Assembly: GCA_934518555.1 (NCBI GenBank)
Contig: CAKSXW010000002.1
Coordinates: 1-64,000, forward strand
DNA length: 64,000 nucleotides
Direction: 5' to 3'
DNA from: an uncultured Faecalibacterium sp.
Lineage (GTDB): Bacteria > Bacillota > Clostridia > Oscillospirales > Ruminococcaceae
Shown: one piece after another, positions 8,110 to 17,267 of the stretch
Numbering within the stretch: position 1 is the stretch's first letter
Layout: every line of letters starts with the position of its first letter
The notes under the pieces: generated by a model
Told to the model about the DNA's origin: nothing
The model's input: the letters and a program-made list of their open reading frames with translations, nothing else
Database searches by the model: none
Position numbers and translations under genes: made by a program

Positions 8110-9123
8110 GTGATCGAACTCAAGTACCTATCCAAGACCTTCCAGATGAAGGACGGCCCCGTAAAAGCACTGCAGAACATCAACCTGACCATCCCCGATG
8201 GCTCCATCTACGGCATCATCGGTATGTCCGGTGCAGGAAAATCCACCCTGGTGCGGTGCATCAACCTGCTGGAACGCCCCACCGGCGGCAGCGTGGTCAT
8301 TGACGGTGTGGCCATGGAGACCTTGTCTCCGGCCTCTCTGCGGCAGCGCCGCCGGGAGATCACCATGATCTTCCAGCAGTTCAACCTGCTGATGCAGCGC
8401 ACCTGCCTGAAGAACATCTGCTTCCCCATGGAGCTGGCAGGGGTCAAAAAGCAGGAGGCAGAAAAGCGTGCCCTGGAGCTGCTGGAGATGGTGGGCCTGC
8501 CGGATAAGGCCAACGCCTACCCGGCCCAGCTGTCCGGCGGCCAGAAGCAGCGCATTGCCATTGCCCGTGCCCTGGCCACCAACCCCAAGGTGCTGCTGTG
8601 CGACGAGGCCACCAGTGCCCTGGACCCCAACACCACCCACTCCATCCTGACCCTGATCAAGGACATCAACCGGAAGCTGGGCATCACCGTGGTGGTCATC
8701 ACCCACCAGATGAGCGTGGTGGAGGAGATCTGCGACCATGTGGCCATTCTGGACGGCGGCATGGTGGTGGAAGATGGAACGGTACAAGAGATCTTCGCAA
8801 ACCCCAAAACGGCGGCAGCCAAGCGTCTGGTGGCCCCCAACGGCGGCAGTGCCGCCCGGGACCTGTCCAGCTTTGCGCCGGATGATCATGTGGTCCGTGT
8901 TACCTTTAACGGTTCCTCCACTGCAAAGCCCCTGGTGGCCAGCCTTGCCGCCGATAAGGGCCTGCTGGTGTCGGTGCTCAGCGCCGATACCCGTGACCTC
9001 AGCGGCCAGTGCTACGGCTCCATGCTGCTGAAGCTGCCTGCAGAGCTGGAACAGGCCCAGCAGGCCGTGGCCTACATCCGCAGCCAGCCTGGTATTACGG
9101 TAGAGGAGGTGACCGGCGAATGA
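8110..9123 (+). CDS. metN: Methionine ABC transporter ATP-binding protein
   Basis: A 337-residue ATPase. Walker A is GMSGAGKST (about residues 38-46), the ABC signature LSGGQKQRIAIARAL, Walker B VLLCDEATSALD and the H-loop VITHQM. A C-terminal NIL domain (from about residue 262) binds methionine and mediates transinhibition in known MetN proteins. The start is GTG with AAAAGGAG upstream. The stop overlaps the metI ATG by four bases. Confidence 0.95.
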   Translation: MIELKYLSKTFQMKDGPVKALQNINLTIPDGSIYGIIGMSGAGKSTLVRCINLLERPTGGSVVIDGVAMETLSPASLRQRRREITMIFQQFNLLMQRTCLKNICFPMELAGVKKQEAEKRALELLEMVGLPDKANAYPAQLSGGQKQRIAIARALATNPKVLLCDEATSALDPNTTHSILTLIKDINRKLGITVVVITHQMSVVEEICDHVAILDGGMVVEDGTVQEIFANPKTAAAKRLVAPNGGSAARDLSSFAPDDHVVRVTFNGSSTAKPLVASLAADKGLLVSVLSADTRDLSGQCYGSMLLKLPAELEQAQQAVAYIRSQPGITVEEVTGE

Positions 9124-9776
9124 GCGTTGCAGCATACGGTTTTGCCATTTGGGAAACTTTTTATGTGACGGTGCTTTCCACCGCTTTTGCGCTGGTGCTG
9201 GGCCTGCCTCTGGGGGTGCTGCTGGTGGCCGGTGATAAGGACGGCATTCTGCCCCTGCCCGGCTGGCTGATGCACCTGATCAACATCGTCATCAATATCT
9301 TACGCAGTGTGCCCTTTTTGATCCTGATGATCTGCGTTTTCCCCCTGACCCGGCTGCTGGTGGGCACCACCGTGGGCACCAAGGCGACCATCGTGCCTCT
9401 GGTGGTGGCGGCCTTCCCCTTTGTGGCCCGGCTGGTGGAGACCAGCCTGCGGGAGCTGGACGACGGCGTGGTGGAGGCAGCCCAGAGCATGGGTGCCACC
9501 CCCTTCCAGATCATTACCAAGGTGATGATCCCGGAGTGCCTGCCCGGCCTGATCTCCAGCATGACCACCGCCCTGACCACCATTCTGGGCTACTCTGCCA
9601 TGTCCGGCGTCATTGGCGGCGGCGGCCTGGGCAAGATCGCCTTGTCCTACGGCTACTACCGCTACCAGACCAGCATCATGGTGGTCTGCGTGGTGCTGCT
9701 GGTGCTGATGGTCCAGGCTTTCCAGAGCCTGGGTACCTGGTGGGCCAACAAGAGCGATAAGCGTCTGCGGAAGTAA
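9120..9776 (+). CDS. metI: Methionine ABC transporter permease
   Basis: A 218-residue permease with five or six membrane segments and the cytoplasmic EAA loop (VVEAAQSMGATPFQI) that contacts MetN. It begins at the ATG overlapping the metN stop (ATGA), so the translation of MetN and MetI is coupled. Together with MetQ and MetN it completes a high-affinity methionine importer under the T-box upstream. Confidence 0.94.
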   Translation: MSVAAYGFAIWETFYVTVLSTAFALVLGLPLGVLLVAGDKDGILPLPGWLMHLINIVINILRSVPFLILMICVFPLTRLLVGTTVGTKATIVPLVVAAFPFVARLVETSLRELDDGVVEAAQSMGATPFQIITKVMIPECLPGLISSMTTALTTILGYSAMSGVIGGGGLGKIALSYGYYRYQTSIMVVCVVLLVLMVQAFQSLGTWWANKSDKRLRK

Positions 9777-9796
9777 AAAACAAAACTTTTGACCAC

Positions 9797-9837
9797 ACGA
9801 TTCCCCACCGGAGGCCCTGCCTCTTGTGGGGAATCGT
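9797..9837 (+). promoter_or_regulatory. 12-bp perfect stem-loop between metI and metY
   Basis: ACGATTCCCCAC (9797-9808) and its exact complement (9826-9837) enclose a 17-base loop. No T-run follows, so it is not a standard terminator. It may stabilise or process the mRNA between transporter and biosynthesis genes, or pause polymerase. Confidence 0.6.
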
Positions 9838-9872
9838 TCCCTCAAGACCATGATCTCAAAGGAGGACATCCC

Positions 9873-11147
9873 ATGAATCTTGATACCATCTGTGTGCAGG
9901 GTGGCTACACCCCCGGCAACGGCGAGCCTCGCCAGATCCCCATCATCCAGTCTACCACCTTCAAGTACGCCACCAGCGAGGATATGGGCAAGCTCTTTGA
10001 CCTGGAGGCCGACGGCTACTTCTACTCCCGTTTGCAGAACCCCACCTGTGACCTGGTGGCCAAAAAGATCTGCGAGCTGGAGGGTGGCACCGCTGCCATG
10101 CTTACTTCCAGCGGCCAGGCTGCCAACTTTTTTGCCCTGTTCAACCTCTGTGAGGCCGGGGACCACATCGTGGCCTCCAGCACCATCTACGGCGGCACCT
10201 TCAACCTCATTGCCGTCACCATGAAAAAGATGGGCATCACCGCCACCTTTGTGGACCCCCTGTGCACCGAGGAGGAGCTGAACGCTGCCTTCCAGCCCAA
10301 CACCAAGGTGGTGTTCGGCGAGACCATCGCCAACCCTGCCCTGACGGTGCTGGACATTGAAAAGTTCGCCCAGGCTGCCCACGCCCATGGGGTGCCCCTG
10401 GTGGTGGACAACACCTTCCCCACCCCGGTAAACTGCCGCCCCTTCCAGTGGGGGGCCGACATCGTCACCCACTCCACCACCAAGTACATGGACGGCCACG
10501 GGGCCGTGCTGGGGGGTGCCATTGTGGACAGCGGCAACTTCGACTGGATGGCCCATGCGGAAAAGTTCCCGGGCCTGTGCACCCCGGACGACAGCTACCA
10601 CGGCATTACCTACGCCGAGCGTTTTGGCAAGGAAGGGGCCTTTATCACCAAGGCCACGGCCCAGCTCATGCGGGACTTTGGCTCCATGCAGACCCCGGTA
10701 AACGCCTATATGCTGAACCTGGGCCTGGAGAGCCTCCATGTCCGGATGCAGCGTCACTGCGACAACGGCATGGCAGTGGCAAAGTTCCTGGAGAGCCACC
10801 CCAAGGTGGCCTATGTGAACTACTGCGGCCTGGAAAGCAGCCCCTATCACGCCCTGGCCCAGAAGTACCTGCCCAAGGGCAGCTGCGGCGTGGTGAGCTT
10901 TGGCCTGGCCGGTGGGCGGCAGGCAGCCGGGATCTTTATGAAGAACCTGAAGCTGGCTGCCATCGAGACCCATGTGGCCGATGCCCGTACCTGCTGCCTG
11001 AACCCTGCCTCCAGCACCCATCGGCAGATGACCGACGAGCAGCTGGCCGCTGCCGGTGTACCGGCAGAGCTGGTGCGGATGAGCTGCGGCCTGGAGTCCA
11101 GTGAGGACCTGATCGCAGACATCGCACAGGCACTGGAACAGGTATAA
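9873..11147 (+). CDS. metY: O-acetylhomoserine aminocarboxypropyltransferase (sulfhydrylase)
   Basis: A 424-residue Cys/Met-metabolism PLP enzyme. The N-terminus LDTICVQGGY, the PLP-lysine motif STTKYMDGHG and the C-terminal MSCGLESSEDLI are typical of MetY. It makes homocysteine directly from O-acetylhomoserine and sulfide. GGAGG lies 7 bases before ATG 9873; the longer open frame would read through the stem-loop and is not credible. It lies directly before metA, whose predicted product is its substrate. Confidence 0.93.
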   Translation: MNLDTICVQGGYTPGNGEPRQIPIIQSTTFKYATSEDMGKLFDLEADGYFYSRLQNPTCDLVAKKICELEGGTAAMLTSSGQAANFFALFNLCEAGDHIVASSTIYGGTFNLIAVTMKKMGITATFVDPLCTEEELNAAFQPNTKVVFGETIANPALTVLDIEKFAQAAHAHGVPLVVDNTFPTPVNCRPFQWGADIVTHSTTKYMDGHGAVLGGAIVDSGNFDWMAHAEKFPGLCTPDDSYHGITYAERFGKEGAFITKATAQLMRDFGSMQTPVNAYMLNLGLESLHVRMQRHCDNGMAVAKFLESHPKVAYVNYCGLESSPYHALAQKYLPKGSCGVVSFGLAGGRQAAGIFMKNLKLAAIETHVADARTCCLNPASSTHRQMTDEQLAAAGVPAELVRMSCGLESSEDLIADIAQALEQV

Positions 11148-11168
11148 TAGAGCGTTAGGAGTACCACT

Positions 11169-12104
11169 ATGCCGCTGATCATTCCCAAGACTCTCCCGGC
11201 CTTTGACGCCCTTTATGAGGAAAACGTTTTTGTCATGCACCGGGAGCGTGCCCTGGCCCAGCATATCCGGCCCCTGGAGATCCTGATCCTGAACCTGATG
11301 CCCACCAAGATCGCCACCGAGACCCAGATCGCCCGGCTGCTGGCCAACACCCCCCTGCAGGTGCACATGACCCTGCTGCAGACTGCCAGCCACGCCGCCA
11401 CCCATGTGTCCGCCGCCCACCTGGAGGCCTTTTACCAGACCTTTGACGAGGTGAAAAACCGCCGCTACGACGGCATGATCATCACCGGAGCCCCGGTGGA
11501 GACCATGGACTTTGAGCAGGTGGATTACTGGGATGAGCTGTGCGAGATCATGGACTTCAGCGAGTCCAACGTCTACTCCACCCTCCATGTGTGCTGGGGT
11601 GCCCAGGCCGGGCTGTACTACCACTATGGGGTCCGCAAGGAGCTGCTGCCCCAAAAGATGTTCGGGGTCTTTGAGCACCGGGTCACCCGGCCCTCCAACC
11701 CCCTGGTGCGAGGCTTTGACGAGGTGTTCTACGCCCCCCACAGCCGCCACACCGGCATTTCCCGGGCAGATGTGGACAATTGCAGTGCCCTTCGGATCCT
11801 GGCAGAAAGCGATGTGGCCGGGCCTTTCCTCATGAGCACCGAGAACGGCCGCCAGATCTTTGTGACTGGACACCCGGAGTACGATAAATACACTCTGGAT
11901 GCCGAGTACAAACGGGACGTGGCCAAGGGCCTGCCCATCCGGGTTCCGGCCAACTATTACCCCGGCAACGACCCGGAGCAGCCGCCGCTGTTCCGCTGGC
12001 GTGCCCATGCCCACCTGCTGTATGAGAACTGGCTGAACTATTATGTCTACCAGAACACCCCCTACGACCTGGGGGACATCCAGCGTGTAAAGCACGAAAA
12101 ATAA
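11169..12104 (+). CDS. metA: Homoserine O-acetyltransferase (MetA family)
   Basis: A 311-residue MetA. The catalytic cysteine is Cys142 (HVCWGAQAG), and the His/Glu pair lies in TGHPEYD. Residue 111 is glutamate (TGAPVE); work on this family showed that Glu at 111 goes with acetyl-CoA and Gly with succinyl-CoA. I therefore predict acetyltransferase activity although the family is often labelled succinyltransferase. AGGAG precedes the ATG, 21 bp after metY. The two genes convert homoserine to homocysteine without cystathionine. Confidence 0.94.
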   Translation: MPLIIPKTLPAFDALYEENVFVMHRERALAQHIRPLEILILNLMPTKIATETQIARLLANTPLQVHMTLLQTASHAATHVSAAHLEAFYQTFDEVKNRRYDGMIITGAPVETMDFEQVDYWDELCEIMDFSESNVYSTLHVCWGAQAGLYYHYGVRKELLPQKMFGVFEHRVTRPSNPLVRGFDEVFYAPHSRHTGISRADVDNCSALRILAESDVAGPFLMSTENGRQIFVTGHPEYDKYTLDAEYKRDVAKGLPIRVPANYYPGNDPEQPPLFRWRAHAHLLYENWLNYYVYQNTPYDLGDIQRVKHEK

Positions 12105-12109
12105 GCAGC

Positions 12110-12142
12110 AAAAAGGCGATGCCCACGGGCATCGCCTTTTTT
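12110..12142. terminator. Bidirectional terminator between metA and the flavin reductase gene
   Basis: AAAAAGGCGATGCCC and GGGCATCGCCTTTTTT form a compact symmetric hairpin with A and T tracts on both sides. It ends two bases before the stop of the convergent minus-strand gene. Confidence 0.92.
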
Positions 12143-12143
12143 A

Positions 12144-12728
12144 TTACTTTTTGCGTTTTGTGGGCTTCTTTTTCCGCACGGTATAGCCAAAGGTCCCCAG
12201 CTTTTTGCCCAGGGACAGGTACTCGCCGTGGCTGTAGACGATGAGCTTGGCCTTGTCCAGGCACAGCTTGCCGGTGTCGTCCAGCAGGCTCTCGTCCACG
12301 TCGCAGGCCACCACCTCTGCCAAAAACAGATCGTGGCTGCCCAAGGGGATCCGCTGGGTCACCCGGCACTCCAGGTTCACCGGGCTCTCTGCCAGCACCG
12401 GGCAATCCGTCAGCACACTGCCAGCCTCGGCATGGAGGCCGCAGGCGGCAAACTTATCCACATCCCGGCCGCTTTTTACGCCGCACCAGTCCACCGACCG
12501 CACCAGGGCCTCGGTGGGCAGGTTGATGGCAAACTGTCCGCTTTCCAGGATCAGGTGGTGGCTGTACCGCTCCGGCCGCACGCTGATGCTCACCATGCTG
12601 GGCTGGGTGCAGATGGTGCCGGTCCAGCCGATGGTGATAAGGTTGGGCTGATCCAAGGGGCCGCAGGACACCAGCACCGGGGGTTCCGGGTTCAGCAGGG
12701 TGCTGCCACGCCAGCTCTGTTTGCTCAT
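12144..12728 (-). CDS. Flavin reductase-like (FMN-binding split barrel) protein
   Basis: A 194-residue protein of the flavin reductase-like domain family: ITIGWTGTICTQPSM, the SVRPERYSHHLI stretch and FAINLPTE are characteristic FMN-contacting regions. A basic KKKPTKRKK tail ends the protein. Members reduce flavins or act as flavin-dependent oxidoreductases; the specific role is unknown. Its start overlaps the stop of the GT2 gene (ATGA), so the two are cotranslated, though no functional link is obvious. Confidence 0.85.
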   Translation of the reverse strand: MSKQSWRGSTLLNPEPPVLVSCGPLDQPNLITIGWTGTICTQPSMVSISVRPERYSHHLILESGQFAINLPTEALVRSVDWCGVKSGRDVDKFAACGLHAEAGSVLTDCPVLAESPVNLECRVTQRIPLGSHDLFLAEVVACDVDESLLDDTGKLCLDKAKLIVYSHGEYLSLGKKLGTFGYTVRKKKPTKRKK

Positions 12729-13705
12729 CCGTGATACTTCCTTTCATAAGGGGCCCAGGTGCGCTCCGAGATGATGTACCGGGGCCGGGCCTTGGTCTCC
12801 ATATAGATCTTGCCGATGTATTCGCCAATAACGCCCAGGCACACCAGCTGCACGCCGCCCATAAAGCAGACGATGCACACGATGGAGGCCCAGCCAGCCA
12901 CGCTGCTGCCCAGGGCGGCGCAGACGATGGCCCAGATGACCCCGATAAAGCCGATAAGGCTTACCAAGATGCCAGCCCCGGTAATGATGCGGATGGGCTT
13001 GTTGGACAGGCTGGTAATGCCGTCAAAGGCCAGGGCCAGCATTTTGCTGAGGGGGTAGTGGCTCTCTCCGGCCAGCCGCTCATGCCGCTCGTAGGTGACC
13101 ACCTCGTGGGGGAAGCCCACCAGGGGCACCATGCCACGCAAAAAGATGTTCACCTCGTGGTAATCTGCAAAGCTCTCCAGCACCCGGGTGCTGATAAGGC
13201 GGTAGTCGGCGTGGTTGAACACGATGTCGGCCCCCAGGGCGTTCATCAGGTGGTAGAAGCCCTCGGCGGTGAACCGCTTAAAGAAGGTGTCGGTGTCCCG
13301 GCGGCTCCGGACGCCGTACACCACCTCGGCTCCCTCCAGGTACTTGCGGACCATCTCGTCCATGGCATTGATGTCGTCCTGGCCGTCGCAGTCGATGGAG
13401 ATGGTCACGTCGCAGCTGCCGCTGTGGAGGGCCTCCATCAGGCCTGCCAGTACAGCGTTCTGGTGGCCCCGGTTGCGGCTCTGGGCAATGCCGATGAAAT
13501 GCTCATCCTGAGCGGCAAAGCCCTGGATCAGCTCCCAGGTCTTGTCCTTGGAGCCATCGTTGACAAAAAGCACCCGGCTTTTATCGCTGACCAAGCCCTG
13601 GCTGGCCAGCTGGTTGATCTTTTGCAAAAACAGCGGTGCCGTAATGGGCAGCACAGCCTCCTCGTTGTAACAGGGGATCACGATCCACAGAATCGGTTTG
13701 GACAT
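12725..13705 (-). CDS. GT2 family glycosyltransferase, membrane-anchored
   Basis: A 326-residue GtrB/YkcC-like polyprenyl-phosphate glycosyltransferase. The nucleotide-sugar domain shows VIPCYNEEAV, FVNDGSKDKT and the DCDGQDD metal site; two C-terminal membrane helices (around residues 235-260 and 270-300) follow. Such enzymes usually load a hexose onto undecaprenyl phosphate for wall or teichoic-acid decoration. The usual flippase partner is not adjacent. It lies 45 bp downstream of the Crp/Fnr gene on the same strand. Confidence 0.9.
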   Translation of the reverse strand: MSKPILWIVIPCYNEEAVLPITAPLFLQKINQLASQGLVSDKSRVLFVNDGSKDKTWELIQGFAAQDEHFIGIAQSRNRGHQNAVLAGLMEALHSGSCDVTISIDCDGQDDINAMDEMVRKYLEGAEVVYGVRSRRDTDTFFKRFTAEGFYHLMNALGADIVFNHADYRLISTRVLESFADYHEVNIFLRGMVPLVGFPHEVVTYERHERLAGESHYPLSKMLALAFDGITSLSNKPIRIITGAGILVSLIGFIGVIWAIVCAALGSSVAGWASIVCIVCFMGGVQLVCLGVIGEYIGKIYMETKARPRYIISERTWAPYERKYHG

Positions 13706-13750
13706 AGTATAGTTGCTCCTTTTATCCTTGTAAAAGCGGCAGGACCGGCG

Positions 13751-14431
13751 TTACTGCACCATCTGCCGCAAAGCGTCCGGGTCCAGCAGCTTAAAGCTGC
13801 TTTTAAAGGTATCCAGCAGGCCGTCCCTCTGCATACAGCTCAGCTCCCGGGAAAGGGCACTGCGGTCGCAGTTCAGGTAGTCTGCCAGCTGGATGCGAGA
13901 AAAGGGGATGCTGAAGGTCAGGCTGCCGGCCCGTTCGCTTTCACTGAGCAGGTAGGCGCAGACCTTGGCACGCAGGCTTTTCATCACCAGCAGGTCCACC
14001 CGGCGAGAAAGCAGAAAGTATTTGTCGCTGATGGTCCGCACCAGGTTTTGCAGCACCTGCTGGTGGGCCGGGCTGCCGTCGGACTGCAGCAGCTTTTCGT
14101 AGGGGATCAGCAGCACCTCACAGGGGCTGGCTGCCAGCACTGTAACAGGGCTGGCCAGGCTGGACCCACCCAGCACGTCCCCAAACACGCCCCCGGGCTC
14201 CACCCGGGCCATGGGCACACGGGCTCCACCTGGGGCCGGGCGCCAGGCCTCCAGCTCTCCCTGCAGCACCACGCCGACCCGGCGGCTGGGCTCCCCAGCC
14301 ACCACCAGCACCTCTCCCCGGCCAAAGCTGCGGGGCACTGCCCCCAGCCGGGTCAGCAGTGCCTGCAGTTCCGGAGCCGAAAGCCCGGCAAACAACGAGG
14401 TGGTTTGTAACAGCGGCAGATCCATTTTCAT
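13751..14431 (-). CDS. Crp/Fnr family transcriptional regulator
   Basis: A 226-residue regulator with an N-terminal cyclic-nucleotide-binding-type barrel (FAGLSAPELQALL, then GGVFGDVLGGSS) and a C-terminal winged helix (RIQLADYLNCDRSALSRELS). The recognition helix follows the Crp pattern but not the ExxSR sequence of FNR, and no N-terminal iron-sulfur cysteine cluster is clear in this version. The ATG at 14431 lacks a strong binding site; an in-frame TTG at 14476 would add CGCPTPTHGC residues. A perfect palindrome with Crp-like geometry lies at 14479-14496, suggesting autoregulation. Confidence 0.87.
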   Translation of the reverse strand: MKMDLPLLQTTSLFAGLSAPELQALLTRLGAVPRSFGRGEVLVVAGEPSRRVGVVLQGELEAWRPAPGGARVPMARVEPGGVFGDVLGGSSLASPVTVLAASPCEVLLIPYEKLLQSDGSPAHQQVLQNLVRTISDKYFLLSRRVDLLVMKSLRAKVCAYLLSESERAGSLTFSIPFSRIQLADYLNCDRSALSRELSCMQRDGLLDTFKSSFKLLDPDALRQMVQ

Positions 14432-14478
14432 CGCACATCCGTGGGTGGGGGTAGGGCACCCACAGTCCTCCTGCAATT

Positions 14479-14496
14479 CCGTTGCCTATGCAACGG
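14479..14496. promoter_or_regulatory. Candidate Crp/Fnr operator palindrome
   Basis: CCGTTGC-CTAT-GCAACGG is a perfect 7+4+7 palindrome with the TTGNN-N4-NNCAA geometry of Crp/Fnr sites. It lies between the divergent Crp-like gene and the substrate-binding lipoprotein gene, about 12 bp before a TATTATAG -10-like element of the latter. Confidence 0.6.
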
Positions 14497-14611
14497 TATT
14501 TTTACCCTTATTATAGTAGACTAGGACCTGCAAAGCAAATGTTTTTGCAAATTTGCCTTGTAAAATTTTGTGAGCCGGGCGGCGCTGCTGCCCGGAAAGA
14601 AAGAGGACTTT

Positions 14612-15643
14612 ATGAAAAAATTGATTTCGCTGCTGCTGGCCCTGAGCCTGGGGCTGTGCCTGGCAGCCTGCGGCAGTGCAAGCTCTGCTTCTTCGGAGGC
14701 GGCTGTTCCGGCATCTGCCTCCCAGCAGGAGGCTGAACAGCTGTCTACTACCCAGCCGGTGCGGATCGCCGGGTTAAAGGGCCCCACCACCATGGGCCTG
14801 GTAAATCTGCTGGCCATGGAGCAGGAGGGCACCGCTGCCCTGGATTACGACCTGCAGCTCTACGGCACCGCTGACGAGATCGTGCCCCTGCTGATAAAAG
14901 GGGAGCTGGACCTGGCGGCCATCCCGGCCAACCTGGCGGCTACCCTGTACCAAAAGACCAACGGCGGCCTCCAGGCCGTGGCGGTGAACACCCTGGGAGT
15001 GCTGTACCTGGTGGAGCAAGGGGACACCATCCACTCCATGGCAGACCTGGCAGGCCGCACCATCTTGATGACCGGCAAGGGGACCACCCCGGAGTATGTG
15101 ATGCGCTACCTGCTTACCGCCAACGGTCTGGACCCGGACAAGGACGTGACCCTGGAATACTGCAGCGAGGCCACGGAGGTCACTGCCCAGATGGCCAACC
15201 GCCAGGATGCCATTGCGGTGCTGCCCCAGCCCTATGTGACCGCCGCCAGCCTGAAGGATGACACCCTGCGTGTGGCCCTGGACCTGACCCAAGAGTGGAG
15301 CCAGGTGGCAGGCACCCAGCTCATTACCGGTGTCACCGTGGTGCGGAAGGAATACGCCCAGGCCCACCCGGATGTGGTGGAGGCCTTTTTGGCAGACTAC
15401 GCCCAGAGCGTAGAGGCTGCCAACACCGACCTGGAGGGCACCGCTGCCCTGTGCGAGCAGCAGGGGGTGGTGGCCAAGGCCGCCATTGCCCAAAAGGCTC
15501 TGCCTGCCTGCAATATCGTTTGCCGCACCGGGCAGGAGCTGAAGGAAGATGCTTCGGCCTACCTGCAGGTGCTGTTTGACGCCGACCCGGCGGCAGTAGG
15601 CGGTGCTTTGCCCGGCGACGATTTTTACTGGACTGCCCCGTAA
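14612..15643 (+). CDS. ABC transporter substrate-binding lipoprotein (NMT1/SsuA-like), solitary
   Basis: A 343-residue lipoprotein: MKKLISLLLALSLGLCLAAC places the lipidated cysteine at residue 20, followed by a Ser/Ala-rich linker. VRIAGLKGPTTMGLV and the GELDLAAIPANLA, MTGKGTTPEYV stretches match the NMT1/THI5-nitrate-sulfonate binding-protein superfamily. No permease or ATPase gene is adjacent, so it must share a transporter encoded elsewhere or act as a sensor. GAGGAC lies just before ATG 14612. It is divergent from the Crp-like regulator with a shared palindrome. Confidence 0.85.
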   Translation: MKKLISLLLALSLGLCLAACGSASSASSEAAVPASASQQEAEQLSTTQPVRIAGLKGPTTMGLVNLLAMEQEGTAALDYDLQLYGTADEIVPLLIKGELDLAAIPANLAATLYQKTNGGLQAVAVNTLGVLYLVEQGDTIHSMADLAGRTILMTGKGTTPEYVMRYLLTANGLDPDKDVTLEYCSEATEVTAQMANRQDAIAVLPQPYVTAASLKDDTLRVALDLTQEWSQVAGTQLITGVTVVRKEYAQAHPDVVEAFLADYAQSVEAANTDLEGTAALCEQQGVVAKAAIAQKALPACNIVCRTGQELKEDASAYLQVLFDADPAAVGGALPGDDFYWTAP

Positions 15644-15662
15644 CCTCTTTGCGCTCCTTCAG

Positions 15663-15694
15663 GCCGCTCTGCCGCAACAGGCAGGGCGGCTTTT
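15663..15694 (+). terminator. Terminator after the substrate-binding lipoprotein gene
   Basis: GCCGCTCTGCC and GGCAGGGCGGC form an 11-bp stem with a 6-base loop, followed by TTTTG. Confidence 0.82.
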
Positions 15695-15704
15695 GCATGG
15701 GCGG

Positions 15705-15733
15705 TTGCATTTCTCCCCAAAAAGTTCTACAAT
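15705..15733 (+). promoter_or_regulatory. Promoter of the C69 dipeptidase gene
   Basis: TTGCAT and TACAAT with a 17-base spacer, 46 bp before the start codon. Confidence 0.8.
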
Positions 15734-15779
15734 GGGCTGGTAAAACACCCACCTTTCAAATGATACGGAGGAACAGCTT

Positions 15780-17264
15780 ATGGCTTGTACTACCATCCTG
15801 GTCGGCAAAAAGGCGTCCTATGACGGCTCCACCATGATCGCCCGGAACGACGATTCCGGCTCCGGCCATTTCACTGCTAAAAAGTTTACCGTGGTCCACC
15901 CGGAGCAGCTGCCCCAGGTCTACCGCAGCGTCCTCTCCCATGTGGAGATCCCTCTGCCGGAGACGGGGGCCCTGCGGTTTACCGCCATGCCCAACGCCGT
16001 GGAGGGCAAGGGCATCTGGGCGGCCTCCGGCGTCAATGCCGCCAACGTGGGCATGACCGCCACCGAGACCATTACCTCCAACCCCCGGGTGCTGGGGGCT
16101 GACCCCCTGGTGGAGTACCGCCCGGCCAAGGACGGGGAGCCGGAGGTGCCCGGCGGCATCGGTGAGGAGGACATCGTCTACCTGACCCTGCCCTACATCC
16201 GGTCGGCCCGGGAGGGCGTGCAGCGTCTGGGTCATCTGCTGGAGACCTATGGTACCTATGAGATGAACGGCATTGCCTTCTCGGACGTGGACGAGGTCTG
16301 GTGGCTGGAGACCGTAGGCGGCCACCACTGGATCGCTCGCCGGGTGCCCGACGACGTGTATGTGGTGATGCCCAACCAGCTGGGCCTGGACAGCTTTGAC
16401 CTGGCCGATGCCCTGGGCCCCCAGAAGGAATATATGTGCTCCGCCGACCTGGCAGAGTTTTTGGCCAAGAACCACCTGGACCTGTCCCAGGACGGCAGCC
16501 TGAACCCCCGGGATGCCTTTGGCAGCCACGATGACTCGGACCACGTGTACAACACTCCCCGGGCCTGGTATATGCTGCGGACCCTGAACCCCAACACCTG
16601 GGACTGGGACGGCCCCAACGCCGACTACACCCCCATGTCCGATGACCTGCCCTGGTGCATGGTGCCGGAGCGGAAGGTGACCCCGGAGGACGTAAAGTAC
16701 GTGCTGTCCAGCCACTACCAGGGCACCCCCTACGACCCCTACCGCAGCTACGGTGATAAGGCCAGCAAGGGGGCTTATCGGTCCATCGGCATCAATCGCA
16801 ACGACTTTATGGCTCTGATCCAGCTGCGGCCGGACCAGGAGGAGGACCACCGGGCCCTGGAGTGGATCGCCTACGCCTCCAACGCCTTCAACACCATGGT
16901 GCCCTTCTACGCCAACGTGGACACCACCCCGGCATACTTGGCAGGCACCACCAAGGAGGTGTCCACCGACAACTTCTACTGGGTCAGCCGCATGATCGCT
17001 GCCATGGCAGATGCCTCCTACAGCAAGTCGCTGTTCCACATTGAACGCTATGAGGAAAGCGTCCTCAGTGCCGCCCACGCTCTGGTGAACCAGTACGATG
17101 CCAAGCTGGCAGCAGCCGACCCGGCCCAGCGTGCCGCCCTCCGGGAGGAGGCCAACATTGTCTTGGCAGCCATGATCAAGGAAAAGGCCGCCGACACCCT
17201 GGACAAGGTGCTGTTTGAGCTCAGCAACCAGATGAAGAACGCCTACTCCCGTTCTGACGCATAA
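15780..17264 (+). CDS. pepD: C69 family dipeptidase
   Basis: A 494-residue N-terminal-nucleophile hydrolase. MACTT puts the catalytic cysteine at residue 3 after the initiator, and RNDDSG, WWLETVGGHHW and TPRAWYMLR match peptidase family C69 (PepD). The absence of a signal peptide suggests a cytoplasmic dipeptidase of broad specificity whose first residues are autoprocessed. ACGGAGG precedes the ATG. It has its own promoter and terminator and is monocistronic. Confidence 0.92.
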   Translation: MACTTILVGKKASYDGSTMIARNDDSGSGHFTAKKFTVVHPEQLPQVYRSVLSHVEIPLPETGALRFTAMPNAVEGKGIWAASGVNAANVGMTATETITSNPRVLGADPLVEYRPAKDGEPEVPGGIGEEDIVYLTLPYIRSAREGVQRLGHLLETYGTYEMNGIAFSDVDEVWWLETVGGHHWIARRVPDDVYVVMPNQLGLDSFDLADALGPQKEYMCSADLAEFLAKNHLDLSQDGSLNPRDAFGSHDDSDHVYNTPRAWYMLRTLNPNTWDWDGPNADYTPMSDDLPWCMVPERKVTPEDVKYVLSSHYQGTPYDPYRSYGDKASKGAYRSIGINRNDFMALIQLRPDQEEDHRALEWIAYASNAFNTMVPFYANVDTTPAYLAGTTKEVSTDNFYWVSRMIAAMADASYSKSLFHIERYEESVLSAAHALVNQYDAKLAAADPAQRAALREEANIVLAAMIKEKAADTLDKVLFELSNQMKNAYSRSDA

Positions 17265-17267
17265 ACC

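Noticed and set aside
9300-12095. A very long minus-strand open frame (over 900 codons) opposite metI, metY and metA
   Set aside because: It is the antisense shadow of GC-rich genes: His/Gly/Leu/Val-rich composition, no domain, and three well-supported genes on the other strand.
12731-14410. Plus-strand open frame of about 560 codons opposite the GT2 and Crp genes
   Set aside because: It crosses two clear minus-strand genes, has no recognisable motif and shows antisense-type composition.
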